Of a DNA stretch of 64,000 nt, positions 33,998 through 42,610 are shown in pieces. Source of the stretch: Sphingobium sp. AS12 (lineage in GTDB: Bacteria; Pseudomonadota; Alphaproteobacteria; Sphingomonadales; Sphingomonadaceae); contig NZ_JAHRGM010000001.1 in the NCBI RefSeq assembly GCF_019097845.1, positions 1 to 64,000 on the forward strand, given 5' to 3'. The notes beneath the pieces were generated by a model. That model saw nothing but the letters and a program-made list of their open reading frames with translations, was not told where the DNA came from and ran no database searches. The position numbers were made by a program, and so were the translations under genes. Each line of letters begins with the position of its first letter. Positions within the stretch are counted from its first letter, which is position 1.

Positions 33998-34549
33998 TTA
34001 TTCCGGCGCTTTCGCCACGCTGACCATGGCCGGGCGCAGCAGCCGGTCCTTGATCATATAGCCCGCCTGCATCTCGATCAGGATCGTGCCGGGCGCGGCG
34101 TCGGCGGAGGGGACTTCCATCATCGCCTGATGCTTGTTGGGGTCGAGCGGCTGGCCGACCGATTCGATCTTGCTGATGCCGTTGCGACCAAACACCGCCT
34201 CCAACTCGCGGCCAGTGGCTTCCAGCCCGACGACCAGACCCTTGAACTTCTCATCCTCGCGCAGGTCGGCGGGGATGGTGGCCAGCGCGCGGCTCAGATT
34301 GTCGGCCACCGACAATATGTCGCGGGCAAAATTGGTCGCGGCATAGGCGCGGGTATCGGCCAGCTCCTTTTCCAGCCGGCGGCGCACATTTTGCGTATCG
34401 GCATGGGCATAGAGAATGTCCTGCTTGGCGGTCGCCAGTTCCGCTTCCAGCGCGGCGATGCGCTCTGCACTGGCATCGGCCACGGGCGCATCCTCCGGCA
34501 ATTGATCCACGACTTCGGTATTTTCGACGTTCAGATTGTCTTCGCTCAT
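33998..34549 (-). CDS. grpE: Nucleotide exchange factor GrpE
   Basis: A 183-residue partner of DnaK that releases ADP from it. The long N-terminal coiled coil (ERIAALEAELATAKQDILYA) is followed by the conserved NVRRRLEKELADTRAYAATNFARDIL and the C-terminal beta wing HQAMMEVPSADAAPGTILIEMQAGY. The start overlaps the hrcA stop by 4 bases. DnaK and DnaJ are at 51851-54953. Confidence 0.96.
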   Translation of the reverse strand: MSEDNLNVENTEVVDQLPEDAPVADASAERIAALEAELATAKQDILYAHADTQNVRRRLEKELADTRAYAATNFARDILSVADNLSRALATIPADLREDEKFKGLVVGLEATGRELEAVFGRNGISKIESVGQPLDPNKHQAMMEVPSADAAPGTILIEMQAGYMIKDRLLRPAMVSVAKAPE

Positions 34550-35592
34550 CTCATCAATCTCGACAGCGTTTGTGCGGTGAAATCCACCATGGGGATCACC
34601 CGTGCATAGTTCAAGCGCGTGGGGCCGATCACGCCGACCACGCCGACCACCCGGCCGTCCGCGCCACGATAGGGGGCGGCTATGACCGAAGAACCCGACA
34701 GGGAAAAGAGATTGTTTTCCGAACCGATGAAGATTTTGGTCGCGCTGCCCGCCAATGCGCTTTCCAGCAGGCGGGATATTTCCTGCTTGCCCTCCAGCTG
34801 CTCCAGCAATTGCCGCACCCGCTCCAGATCAGCCGCCGTGCCATCGTCGATCAGATGCGCTTGACCCCGCACGATCAGCACCGGCCGGTCATCGGCATCA
34901 TGCGACCAGATGGCGATGCCGCGCTCCACCAGCTCCCGCGCCGCGCCATCCAGCGCGCTACGTTCGCTCTCCATCTCCTGCGCCAGATGATCGCCCGCCT
35001 GCCGCAACGTCATGCCCGCAAAGCGCGCCGACATGAAATTCGCCGCTTCGTTGAGCATGGAGGGGGACACGTCAGGCGGCAGGTCCAGCACGCGATTTTC
35101 GACCGACCCGTCCTGCCCGACCAGCACGGCGAGCGCCTGCCGGTCATTCAATGGCACGAAACCGAACTGGCGCAAGACCGGCTCGCGCCGTGGCACCATC
35201 ACGATCCCCGCGCAGGCCGACAGACCCGATAGCGCGGCGGTCGCGGCGGACAGTGCTTCCTCGATCGGCCCGGCCTCGGCCAGCCCCGCCTCGATCGCGC
35301 GCCGCTCCTCCGCTGATGGCAGCGCCGCCTGCATCATCCCGTCCACGAACAGCCGCAGCCCCGTCTCGGTCGGCATCCGCCCCGCCGATGTGTGCGGCGC
35401 GGCCAGCAGGCCCAGCTCCTCCAGATCCTGCATGACATTGCGGATCGAGGCAGGCGACAGGCTAAGCGAGGATATTTTGCTTAAGGTTCGCGATGCGACC
35501 GGCAGGCCCGTACCCAGATAGCTTTCCACCACCAGGCGAAAGACGTCGCGGGCGCGCTCGTTCAATTCGGTCATGGGTGTCGTTGGCGTCAT
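34546..35592 (-). CDS. hrcA: Heat-inducible transcriptional repressor HrcA
   Basis: A 348-residue repressor that binds CIRCE elements and is aided by GroEL. The N-terminal winged helix contains LNERARDVFRLVVESYLGTGLPVASRTLS and ASIRNVMQDLEELGLL; the GAF-like middle and HrcA-type C-terminus (GVVGVIGPTRLNYARVIPMVDF) are intact. The start is uncertain: GTG 35598, ATG 35592 and ATG 35574 are in frame, none with a strong ribosome site. No CIRCE element lies upstream, so it may be controlled otherwise. Confidence 0.95.
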   Translation of the reverse strand: MTPTTPMTELNERARDVFRLVVESYLGTGLPVASRTLSKISSLSLSPASIRNVMQDLEELGLLAAPHTSAGRMPTETGLRLFVDGMMQAALPSAEERRAIEAGLAEAGPIEEALSAATAALSGLSACAGIVMVPRREPVLRQFGFVPLNDRQALAVLVGQDGSVENRVLDLPPDVSPSMLNEAANFMSARFAGMTLRQAGDHLAQEMESERSALDGAARELVERGIAIWSHDADDRPVLIVRGQAHLIDDGTAADLERVRQLLEQLEGKQEISRLLESALAGSATKIFIGSENNLFSLSGSSVIAAPYRGADGRVVGVVGVIGPTRLNYARVIPMVDFTAQTLSRLMR

Positions 35593-35650
35593 CGGCACGA
35601 TGTAGGATGGATTGTGCCGATGCTCAACTTTTGCGTGTCCGACCGGCCTA
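35590..35650 (-). promoter_or_regulatory. hrcA promoter with 9-bp inverted repeat
   Basis: On the minus strand TTGAGC, a 17-base spacer and TACATC form a plausible promoter. CATCGGCAC (35590-35598) and GTGCCGATG (35614-35622) are perfect 9-bp arms 15 bases apart, spanning the -10 region and the start codon. The repeat is not CIRCE (TTAGCACTC-N9-GAGTGCTAA) and its binder is unknown. Confidence 0.5.
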
Positions 35651-36154
35651 TTAGGCAGGCTTCGCTTTCAGCATCGGTTCGATCCCCAGCAATTTGGGGA
35701 TGCCGCCGATCGTCGTGCGCAGCTTCCCATAGCGCGCGTCCATACAGCCCGACTGATAATCGAGCCGCGTCGGTTTGGCCTCGCCCCGCGTCCATTCGAT
35801 GCGGTATCCGGGCATATCGGTCGCAAAACGGGTGCAATTCTCGCCATGGGCGATCCGCTTTTCCGTGCCGACCGGCGGCTTGTAGGGGGCCAGCGCCGCG
35901 CGTAATTGCCGGTATTGCGCCGGGGTCACGGTAAAGCGTGTCGGCCCCGGCACGGCGGTAAATTTCTCCGGCTCCAGCAGGCCCGATCCGTCCGGTGTCA
36001 CCAGCACGCTATAGGCCGGGCAGGCGCCAAAGCAGCGCCCGGCGGTAAAGCGGATCGTGTCGCCTGCCGCGCGCGGTATGTCCAGCTCAGTGTCGGCGGT
36101 GGCGCATCCCGCCAGCAGCGTCGCGGTGGCGGCTATCATCATTCTGATCATCAT
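35651..36154 (-). CDS. Putative lipoprotein, DUF6438-like
   Basis: A 167-residue exported protein. The N-terminus MMIRMMIAATATLLAGC has lipobox LAGC. The domain (FTAGRCFGACPAYSVLVTPDGSGLLE, HGENCTRFATDMPGYRIEW, YQSGCMDARYGKLR) has paired cysteines and resembles DUF6438; the name is from recollection. Function unknown. It is divergent from rph. Confidence 0.75.
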   Translation of the reverse strand: MMIRMMIAATATLLAGCATADTELDIPRAAGDTIRFTAGRCFGACPAYSVLVTPDGSGLLEPEKFTAVPGPTRFTVTPAQYRQLRAALAPYKPPVGTEKRIAHGENCTRFATDMPGYRIEWTRGEAKPTRLDYQSGCMDARYGKLRTTIGGIPKLLGIEPMLKAKPA

Positions 36155-36247
36155 GGCCCTTCTTATCGCCTAATTGCGCGCTTGGCACTGGCAAGAAACG
36201 CCGCCGGGCGCTAAGCGCCGTCCCCTGACCGTTTTGGAGAAAAGAAC

Positions 36248-36964
36248 ATGCGTCCTTCCGGCCGCGCGCCCGACCAGATGCGCGACATCACCATGGAGCC
36301 AGGCTTCACCATCCATGCCGAAGGAAGCTGCCTGATCAGTTTCGGCGACACCCGCGTGCTTTGCACCGCGTCGGTGGAAGAAAAAGTGCCGCCCTTCCTG
36401 CGTGGCAAGGGTTCTGGCTGGGTCACCGCCGAATATGGCATGTTGCCCCGCGCCACCCACACCCGCGGCAGCCGCGAAGCGGCCAAGGGCAAGCAGTCGG
36501 GCCGCACCCAGGAAATCCAGCGCCTCATCGGTCGTTCGCTCCGCACCGTCGTGGACATGAAGAAGCTGGGTGAGCGCCAGATCGTGATCGATTGCGACGT
36601 GATCCAGGCCGATGGCGGCACCCGCACCGCGGCCATCTCCGGCTCGTGGGTCGCGCTGCGCATCGCGGTGGACAAGCTGCTGGCGTCCGGCGCGCTCAAG
36701 GAAGATCCCATCATCCAGAAGGTCGCGGCGATCAGCTGCGGCATCTATGAAGGCACGCCCGTCCTCGACCTCGATTATGCCGAGGACAGCAATGCCGAGA
36801 CGGACGCCAATCTGATCCTGACCGGCGACGGCAAATTCGCCGAAGTCCAGGCCACCGCCGAAGGCGCGGCCTATGACGAGGAAGAATTGCTCCGCCTGCT
36901 GCGCCTCGCCCGCATCGGCTGCGCCAAAATCTTCGCCGCGCAGGATGCCGCGACGGGGCGCTGA
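36248..36964 (+). CDS. rph: Ribonuclease PH
   Basis: A 238-residue phosphorolytic 3'-to-5' exonuclease that trims tRNA precursors. Signatures: [20 protein letters not shown] at the N-terminus, [48 protein letters not shown] and [30 protein letters not shown] before the ATG. It is followed by rdgB, as in many alphaproteobacteria. Confidence 0.97.
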   Translation: MRPSGRAPDQMRDITMEPGFTIHAEGSCLISFGDTRVLCTASVEEKVPPFLRGKGSGWVTAEYGMLPRATHTRGSREAAKGKQSGRTQEIQRLIGRSLRTVVDMKKLGERQIVIDCDVIQADGGTRTAAISGSWVALRIAVDKLLASGALKEDPIIQKVAAISCGIYEGTPVLDLDYAEDSNAETDANLILTGDGKFAEVQATAEGAAYDEEELLRLLRLARIGCAKIFAAQDAATGR

Positions 36965-36978
36965 ATCTTTTAATCCCT

Positions 36979-37071
36979 CCGTCATGCCAGCGAAAGCTGG
37001 CATCTCCCTTTTCTTTTGACGCTACGACAGCGAATGAAGAAGGGAGATCCCAGCTTTCGCTGGGATGACGG
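36979..37071. repeat. Palindromic repeat with CCGTCAT ends
   Basis: CCGTCATGCCAGCGAAAGC...GCATCTCCC on one side and GGGAGATCCCAGCTTTCG...GATGACGG on the other make a long imperfect hairpin with a smaller hairpin inside each arm. It lies between rph and rdgB, replacing a normal operon joint. Confidence 0.85.
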
Positions 37072-37093
37072 AAAAATAGCCCAGGGTGATATC

Positions 37094-37723
37094 ATGACCG
37101 ACCAATTCGGACAGGAACAGGCGATCCGCAAGCTCGCCCCCGGCAAGCTGGTGATCGCCAGCCACAATGCGGGCAAGGTGCGCGAAATCGCCGCGTTGCT
37201 TGGTCCCTATGGGATCGAGCCGATCTCCGCCGCCTCGCTCGACCTGCCCGAACCGGAGGAGACCGGCACCACCTTCATCGCCAATGCGGAACTGAAGGCA
37301 TTGCAGGCCGCCGATCTGTCCGGCCTGCCCGCGCTGGCCGATGATAGCGGCCTGTGCGTCGAGGCGCTGGGCGGCGATCCGGGGCTGTTTTCGGCACGCT
37401 GGGCCGGACCGGACAAGGACTTCGCCCTCGCCATGCAGAAAGTCTGGGACGGAGTCACCGCCAAAGGCCCGGACGCCGGCCATGACGCCCATTTCATCTG
37501 CGCTCTCGCCTTGGCCTGGCCCGACGGCCATGTCGAAGCGTTCGAGGGGCGGGTCGACGGCACACTCGTCTGGCCACCGCGCGGCGCCAATGGCTTTGGC
37601 TATGACGCGATGTTCCAGCCGCTGGGGTTCGACATCAGCTTCGGCGAAATGGACCCCGACGCCAAGCACGCCATGAGCCACCGCGCCGATGCGTTCAAAC
37701 AATTGGTGGCAGCGGTTTTTTGA
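37094..37723 (+). CDS. rdgB: dITP/XTP pyrophosphatase
   Basis: A 209-residue Ham1-like enzyme that removes inosine and xanthosine triphosphates from the nucleotide pool. Motifs: [18 protein letters not shown], the [15 protein letters not shown] metal site, [18 protein letters not shown] and the C-terminal [12 protein letters not shown] and [17 protein letters not shown] at 37094 starts after the repeat; longer frames run into the repeat and are rejected. Confidence 0.96.
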   Translation: MTDQFGQEQAIRKLAPGKLVIASHNAGKVREIAALLGPYGIEPISAASLDLPEPEETGTTFIANAELKALQAADLSGLPALADDSGLCVEALGGDPGLFSARWAGPDKDFALAMQKVWDGVTAKGPDAGHDAHFICALALAWPDGHVEAFEGRVDGTLVWPPRGANGFGYDAMFQPLGFDISFGEMDPDAKHAMSHRADAFKQLVAAVF

Positions 37724-37783
37724 ACCTCTCATTCCTCCCCGTGCCGACGGGGAAATCGCATATGACTTTCGTTATCCCTGCAA

Positions 37784-37873
37784 CGTCATCCTGAATTTAT
37801 TTCAGGATCCATCATGCCCTAAAAGCCGCCGCTTGAGACGAGGAATGGATGCTGAAATAAATTCAGCATGACG
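37784..37873. repeat. Inverted repeat, CTGAA-TTTCAG family (copy 1)
   Basis: CGTCATCCTGAATTTATTTC ... GAAATAAATTCAGCATGACG are complementary arms, with ATCCATCATGCCC and GAGGAATGGAT inside. A related copy is at 59255-59343. It lies between convergent rdgB and the CAP-domain gene. Confidence 0.85.
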
Positions 37874-37925
37874 ATGAAGGAGACGGCAGTTTCATATGCG
37901 ATAGCTCTGCTTTTGCCGGGGAGGA

Positions 37926-38612
37926 CTACCGCCCCCCGCTCGCCAGCTCGATCGGTGCAGCATCCCCATCCAGCGGCCCCTGTCCGAACGCATTGCCAGC
38001 GGGAAAATAGCGGCACACCAGATACTCATAATTCGCGCCTTCACCCAGAGCGCAGCCGACCTTGCGCGTGCCGCGCCAGATCATCTGGGTATAATGGCCG
38101 ACATCCTGCCAGCGCCCGCTGGTGCTGAAGTCAGGCAATTTGCCCTCCGCCCGGAACAGCTTTTTCTCGTCCGCAAACGCGCCGACCATGACGCTATAGC
38201 CGTAGAGGCGGCGCGGCCCCATCCACAGATTTTCGCCGCTGGGGATCGCCCGGCTGGCGCGGGGGCTGTGGCGGAACGCCCCGGTCTGCGCCATGTCGGC
38301 GGCATAGCGCGCCGCGTCCGCCGCCAGCGCCTCATCCCATTCCAGCGCTGGGACACCGACCAGCGCCCGCTCGCCATTATGCACGTCCAGCATCACGGCG
38401 CGCAGCAGCGGCTCGCCGCGCGCGGCCTCCTCCATGCCATAATAGGATGCAGGCATGACCACACCGGTCGGCACCCCGACGGGCGGAGCAACCGCCGCCT
38501 TGTTCCCCGGCGCGCTATCGGACGCTGCCTGTGCGCCTGTCGCGATCAGCAACGCCGCCCATAGCCCGGCGCGCAAAAACAGATTAGGGCTGCCCCCAGC
38601 CATGGCCGTCAT
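37926..38612 (-). CDS. CAP/SCP-domain secreted protein
   Basis: A 228-residue exported protein from the ATG at 38612 (38603 is an alternative). The signal peptide includes LFLRAGLWAALLIATGAQA. The CAP (cysteine-rich secretory protein/PR-1) domain shows AVMLDVHNGERALVGVPALEWDEALAADAARYA, GENLWMG, DVGHYTQMIWRGTRKVGCAL and YLVCRYFPAGN, including the His and Glu of the CAP cavity. Extracytoplasmic; role unknown. Its start overlaps the hemW start on the other strand. Confidence 0.88.
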   Translation of the reverse strand: MTAMAGGSPNLFLRAGLWAALLIATGAQAASDSAPGNKAAVAPPVGVPTGVVMPASYYGMEEAARGEPLLRAVMLDVHNGERALVGVPALEWDEALAADAARYAADMAQTGAFRHSPRASRAIPSGENLWMGPRRLYGYSVMVGAFADEKKLFRAEGKLPDFSTSGRWQDVGHYTQMIWRGTRKVGCALGEGANYEYLVCRYFPAGNAFGQGPLDGDAAPIELASGGR

Positions 38613-39789
38613 TCCCCCCGAATCTCTATCCGCATCGGCGTCGGCCCCCGCCGACGCTCTGGCCTTATATATGCATTGGCCCTTTTGCGTATCCAAATGT
38701 CCCTATTGCGATTTTAACAGTCATGTCCGGGAGGGCATAGACATAGAAGCCTGGCGCACCGCGCTCCTGGCCGACATGGCGCATGAGGCAGCGCTGACCG
38801 GCGGACGTCCGCTCTCGTCCATCTTCTTTGGCGGCGGCACCCCCTCGCTGATGCCGCCCGCGTTGGTCGCAGATCTCATCGCAGCGGCGCAGCAGCATTG
38901 GGGCTTCACCCCCAATATCGAGATCACGCTGGAGGCCAATCCCAACTCGGTCGAGGCCGCCCGCTTTGCCGATCTCGCTGCCGCCGGGGTCAACCGCGTA
39001 TCGCTGGGCTTGCAGGCGCTCGACAATGACGCGCTCCATTTTCTCGGTCGCGCCCATGACGTGACCGAAGGGCTGGCCGCGCTCGACACCGCCCAATCCG
39101 TGTTCGACCGGGTCAGCTTCGACCTGATCTACGCCCGCCCGGACCAGAGCGAGGTCCAATGGAAGGCGGAACTGACCCAGGCGCTCTCCTTCGGCACCGG
39201 CCATCTCTCGCTCTATCAGCTGACGATCGAACCCGGCACCCGTTTCGCCACTTTGGTGGCGCAGGGCAAGATGACGCCCGCCGACCCGGATCATGGCGCA
39301 ACCCTTTATGAACTGACCGCCGCAATGACCGGTGCGGCAGGCATCCCGGCCTATGAGATCAGCAACCACGCCCGCGAGGGGCAGGAGAGCCGCCATAACC
39401 TCACTTACTGGCGCTATGGCGATTATGTCGGCGTTGGTCCCGGCGCGCATGGGCGGCGCGGGGGAATGGCGACTCAGCGTCACAAAAAGCCGGAAAACTG
39501 GATCGGCGCAGTCAGCCGCAACCGCCATGGCCTGCAAAGCGAACAGCTATTGGCAGGCGAGGAACGCGCGCGTGAGGCGCTACTGATGGGGCTGCGGCTG
39601 GGCGAGGGTGTCGATCTCGCCCGCATCGCGGCGCTGTCGGGCCTTGCTGTGGCAAAGCTGGTCGATGACCGCGCCATCGACCAGCTCACCGACCTTGGCC
39701 TCATCCGCCTGACCGACACCCGCCTGCAAGTCGCGCCAGCCGGAATGCTCCTGCTCGACGCGATCCTGCCGGAGGTGGTGGCGATCTGA
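38602..39789 (+). CDS. hemW: Radical SAM family heme chaperone HemW
   Basis: A 395-residue radical SAM protein of the HemW family, formerly annotated as coproporphyrinogen III oxidase-like. The 4Fe-4S triad is C29, C33 and C36 in YMHWPFCVSKCPYC. FFGGGTPSLM, EITLEANPNSVEA and RVSLGLQALDNDALHFLGR are family motifs. It probably inserts heme into respiratory proteins. ATG at 38602 is the only plausible start; it lies inside the divergent CAP gene start and has no clear ribosome site. Confidence 0.94.
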   Translation: MAVIPPESLSASASAPADALALYMHWPFCVSKCPYCDFNSHVREGIDIEAWRTALLADMAHEAALTGGRPLSSIFFGGGTPSLMPPALVADLIAAAQQHWGFTPNIEITLEANPNSVEAARFADLAAAGVNRVSLGLQALDNDALHFLGRAHDVTEGLAALDTAQSVFDRVSFDLIYARPDQSEVQWKAELTQALSFGTGHLSLYQLTIEPGTRFATLVAQGKMTPADPDHGATLYELTAAMTGAAGIPAYEISNHAREGQESRHNLTYWRYGDYVGVGPGAHGRRGGMATQRHKKPENWIGAVSRNRHGLQSEQLLAGEERAREALLMGLRLGEGVDLARIAALSGLAVAKLVDDRAIDQLTDLGLIRLTDTRLQVAPAGMLLLDAILPEVVAI

Positions 39790-39802
39790 CCAAAATGCCT
39801 TG

Positions 39803-39873
39803 CTCCGTTCGTTTCGAGCGAAGTCGAGAAACCTGCGCGCCACGTTTCTCGACTTCGCTCGAAACGAACGGAG
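39803..39873. repeat. Inverted repeat, CGTTTCGAGCGAAG family (copy 1)
   Basis: CTCCGTTCGTTTCGAGCG/AAGTCGAGAAAC and their exact complement GTTTCTCGACTT/CGCTCGAAACGAACGGAG are about 11 bases apart, a 30-bp perfect inverted repeat. The same element is at 44042-44110. It lies between convergent hemW and pyk. Confidence 0.9.
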
Positions 39874-39939
39874 GTCGGGTTTTGACCTGAGATCATCATC
39901 ATCGGGCGATCGTATTACGCGAGGATCGCCCGATCAGCG

Positions 39940-41391
39940 CTAATCCCGATCCTTCAATTCATCTCCGCGCACCGCCGCGACATGCAGCACATTGGTCGAT
40001 CCCGGCGTGCCGAAGGGGACACCGGCCAGCACGACGATCTTGCCGCCCTTTTCGGCCATGCCGTGGCGCAGGGCCATGCGGCGGGCCTTGCCGATCATCT
40101 CCTCGAAATTGCCGATATCCTTGGTGCGGATCGCATGGACGCCCCAAGTCAGTCCCAGCTTGCGCGCCGTGTCGGTGCGCGGGGTCAGCGCCAGGATCGG
40201 CGCGGACGGCCGTTCACGCGCCACGCGCCGCACCGTGCTGCCTGACGAGGTGAAGCAGGTGATCGCACTGGCGCCCACGACATTGACGATATTGCCCGTC
40301 GCCTCGGCCAGCGCGTCGGCGGTGGTCGGGTCGGGCAGCGTCTCGGTAAAATGCAGCCGGGCGAGATAGCCCGGATCGCGCTCCACGCTGTGCGCGATCG
40401 CGTCCATCATCGCTACAGCCTCGACCGGCCAGTCGCCTGCCGCGGTTTCCGCCGACAGCATCACCGCGTCCGCGCCGTCATAGACCGCCGTCGCCACGTC
40501 CGACACTTCTGCACGGGTGGGGGAGGGGGACTTGATCATTGATTCGAGCATCTGTGTCGCAACCACCACCGGGCGGCCCATGCGGCGCGCGGTAGCGACG
40601 ATCTGCTTTTGCAGCGGCGGCACGTCATAGGGTGGCAATTCGACGCCCAGATCACCGCGCGCGACCATCACGCCATCGGCCATCTCGATAATCTCCTCCA
40701 GCCGCTGCACCGCCGACGGCTTTTCGATCTTGGCCATAAGCGATCCATAGCCGCCCATCAGCTTGCGCGCTTCGGCCAGATCCTCCGGCCGCTGCACAAA
40801 GCTGAGCGCGATCCAGTCGCACCCCTGCTGCATCGCAAAGCTCAGGTCACGCCGGTCCTTGTCGGTCAGCGCCGGGACCGGCACCACCACGTCGGGGACG
40901 TTTACGCCCTTGCGGTTGGACAAAGTGCCGCCGACCTCGACGATCGAGTCGATCCGGTCCTCGCCGATCGCCTTCACGCGCAGCACCATCTTGCCATCGT
41001 CCAGCAGCAGCCGGGTTTCGGGCACCAGTGCGGCATAGATTTCCGGGTGGGGCAGGTTCACGCGGCGCGAATCGCCCGGCGTCTCGTCCCGGTCGAGGAT
41101 GAAGGGCGCGCCGGTTTCCAGCAGCGCCAGCCCCTTTTCGAACGTGCCGACGCGCAGCTTTGGCCCCTGCAAATCGCCCAGGATCGTGGTGGGGCGCTGA
41201 AATTCCTTCTCCAGCGCGCGGATGGTGGCGATGCGTGTGGCATGATCCTCATGCGCGCCATGGCTCATATTGATGCGGAAGGCGTCGGCCCCGGCAACGA
41301 ACAGCGCCCGGATCATTTCGGGCGTATCGCTCGCAGGACCAAGCGTCGCAAGAATGCGGACCTTGCGCGAGCGGGGCGGTAGTCGTGACAT
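39940..41391 (-). CDS. pyk: Pyruvate kinase
   Basis: A 483-residue glycolytic enzyme making pyruvate and ATP from phosphoenolpyruvate and ADP. Signatures: KVRILATLGPASDTPEMIRAL, FRINMSHGAHEDH, LMAKIEKPSAVQRLEEII (catalytic Lys), VMVARGDLGVELP and VVVATQMLESMI. The C-terminal allosteric domain is complete. Single gene transcribed leftward. Confidence 0.97.
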   Translation of the reverse strand: MSRLPPRSRKVRILATLGPASDTPEMIRALFVAGADAFRINMSHGAHEDHATRIATIRALEKEFQRPTTILGDLQGPKLRVGTFEKGLALLETGAPFILDRDETPGDSRRVNLPHPEIYAALVPETRLLLDDGKMVLRVKAIGEDRIDSIVEVGGTLSNRKGVNVPDVVVPVPALTDKDRRDLSFAMQQGCDWIALSFVQRPEDLAEARKLMGGYGSLMAKIEKPSAVQRLEEIIEMADGVMVARGDLGVELPPYDVPPLQKQIVATARRMGRPVVVATQMLESMIKSPSPTRAEVSDVATAVYDGADAVMLSAETAAGDWPVEAVAMMDAIAHSVERDPGYLARLHFTETLPDPTTADALAEATGNIVNVVGASAITCFTSSGSTVRRVARERPSAPILALTPRTDTARKLGLTWGVHAIRTKDIGNFEEMIGKARRMALRHGMAEKGGKIVVLAGVPFGTPGSTNVLHVAAVRGDELKDRD

Positions 41392-41508
41392 ATATTCTCC
41401 TGGCCGTCATGATCGCTGCTGGCCCGGTTTCTTGGCCTTGCCAGCGCGTCGTTATGGGTTATCCGTGCTGCACGACAGGATGATGTAGATCAGCGAAAGG
41501 GTCCGCCG

Positions 41509-41808
41509 ATGAGCGACACCATACTCACAGATGCCGCCGCCGCAACCGCCTTCCGCCGTCTGGTGATGCATTTGCAGCATCGCACGGACGTCGAAAATAT
41601 CGACCTGATGGGGCTGGCGGGCTTTTGCCGCAACTGTCTGGCCGACTGGGTGGCGGAGGCCGACGGCGGCCTGACAAAGGATCAGGCACGCGAACTTATC
41701 CATGGGATGCCCTTTGCCGAATGGAAATCCCGCTATCAGGGCGAAGCGACGCCGGAGCAGATCGCACGGATGAAAGAGAGTGTGGCGAAGAACGCTGACA
41801 ATCACTAG
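41509..41808 (+). CDS. DUF1244 family protein
   Basis: A 99-residue conserved alphaproteobacterial protein of the DUF1244 family, recognised by FRRLVMHLQHRTDVENIDLM, AGFCRNCLADW and LTKDQARELIHGMPFAEWK. The two cysteines of FCRNC are conserved. Function unknown. It is the first of several short conserved genes (GapR, YbjQ) on the same strand. Confidence 0.92.
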   Translation: MSDTILTDAAAATAFRRLVMHLQHRTDVENIDLMGLAGFCRNCLADWVAEADGGLTKDQARELIHGMPFAEWKSRYQGEATPEQIARMKESVAKNADNH

Positions 41809-41850
41809 GACGCCCTCCAACCGATTCACATCTACCGGAGAGACTCCCCC

Positions 41851-42093
41851 ATGACCGAACCCAATGTCGCCGCCGACCAGCTCCGCCTGCTGATCGAGCG
41901 TATCGAGCGCCTGGAAGAAGAGAAAAAGGGCATCGGCGACGACATCAAGGACGTCTATCTGGAAGCCAAGGCGACCGGCTACGACCCCAAGATCATGCGC
42001 CAGATCGTCCGATTGCGGAAGATGCAGCCCCACGACCGGCAGGAAATGGAGGCGATCCTCCAGACCTACCTGTCCGCGCTGGGTATGGAATAA
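41851..42093 (+). CDS. GapR-family DNA-binding protein (DUF2312)
   Basis: An 80-residue protein of the GapR/DUF2312 family. The N-terminal coiled coil ([48 protein letters not shown] read in pieces) is nearly invariant in alphaproteobacteria. Caulobacter GapR clamps overtwisted DNA ahead of replication and transcription and stimulates topoisomerases. CCGGAGAGA lies upstream of the ATG. Confidence 0.95.
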   Translation: MTEPNVAADQLRLLIERIERLEEEKKGIGDDIKDVYLEAKATGYDPKIMRQIVRLRKMQPHDRQEMEAILQTYLSALGME

Positions 42094-42104
42094 GACTCCA
42101 CCTC

Positions 42105-42199
42105 CGATCGCCCTGAGCTTGTCGAAGGGTTCCACTGAGCGTAGCGAAGTGCCTTCACTGCGTTCAGGCCAAGGCTTCGACAGGCTCAGCCCGAACGGG
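42105..42199. repeat. Inverted repeat, TTCGACAAGCTCAG family (copy 2)
   Basis: CGATCGCCCTGAGCTTGTCGAAGG and CTTCGACAGGCTCAGCCCGAACGG are the arms, with an inner pair CACTGAGCGTAGCGAAGTG. It lies between the GapR and YbjQ genes. Confidence 0.8.
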
Positions 42200-42215
42200 A
42201 TTAGAGGAGAGTGAA

Positions 42216-42542
42216 ATGTCTGAGATCATCGTCAGCACCACCAGCCGTCTGGAAGGACGGCCTGCCAAGGAATATCTGGGCATTGTCACCGGCGAGGTAA
42301 TCGTGGGCGCCAATCTGTTCCGCGATCTGTTCGCCAGCGTGCGCGACATCGTCGGCGGCCGGTCGGGCGCGTATGAGGATGTGCTGCAACGCGCGCGTGA
42401 GCAGGCGATCGGCGAAATGCGGATGCGTGCCGCGACGCTGGGTGCCAATGCGGTCGTCGGCGTTGATCTGGACTATGAGGTGTTGGGCGCAAACGGCTCG
42501 ATGCTGATGGTATCCGCGTCGGGGACTGCCATTCTCGTCTAA
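42216..42542 (+). CDS. YbjQ/UPF0145 family protein
   Basis: A 108-residue protein of the YbjQ (DUF74) family, recognised by [49 protein letters not shown] and [15 protein letters not shown]. Proteins form pentameric rings; binding of metals has been suggested. Function unknown. TTAGAGGAGAGTGAA before the ATG is a strong ribosome site. Confidence 0.93.
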   Translation: MSEIIVSTTSRLEGRPAKEYLGIVTGEVIVGANLFRDLFASVRDIVGGRSGAYEDVLQRAREQAIGEMRMRAATLGANAVVGVDLDYEVLGANGSMLMVSASGTAILV

Positions 42543-42610
42543 CATTGCGCGAATGGGCCGCCCTCGCTAGAGAGCGCGCTTCGGATCACAGACAAGTCAG
42601 GGAGAAGGCC

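Noticed and set aside
32636-34609. A 657-codon open frame opposite threonine synthase and grpE.
   Set aside because: Spans two clear genes and a repeat on the other strand.
35592-35650. A CIRCE element upstream of hrcA.
   Set aside because: No TTAGCACTC-N9-GAGTGCTAA is present; the inverted repeat found has a different sequence.
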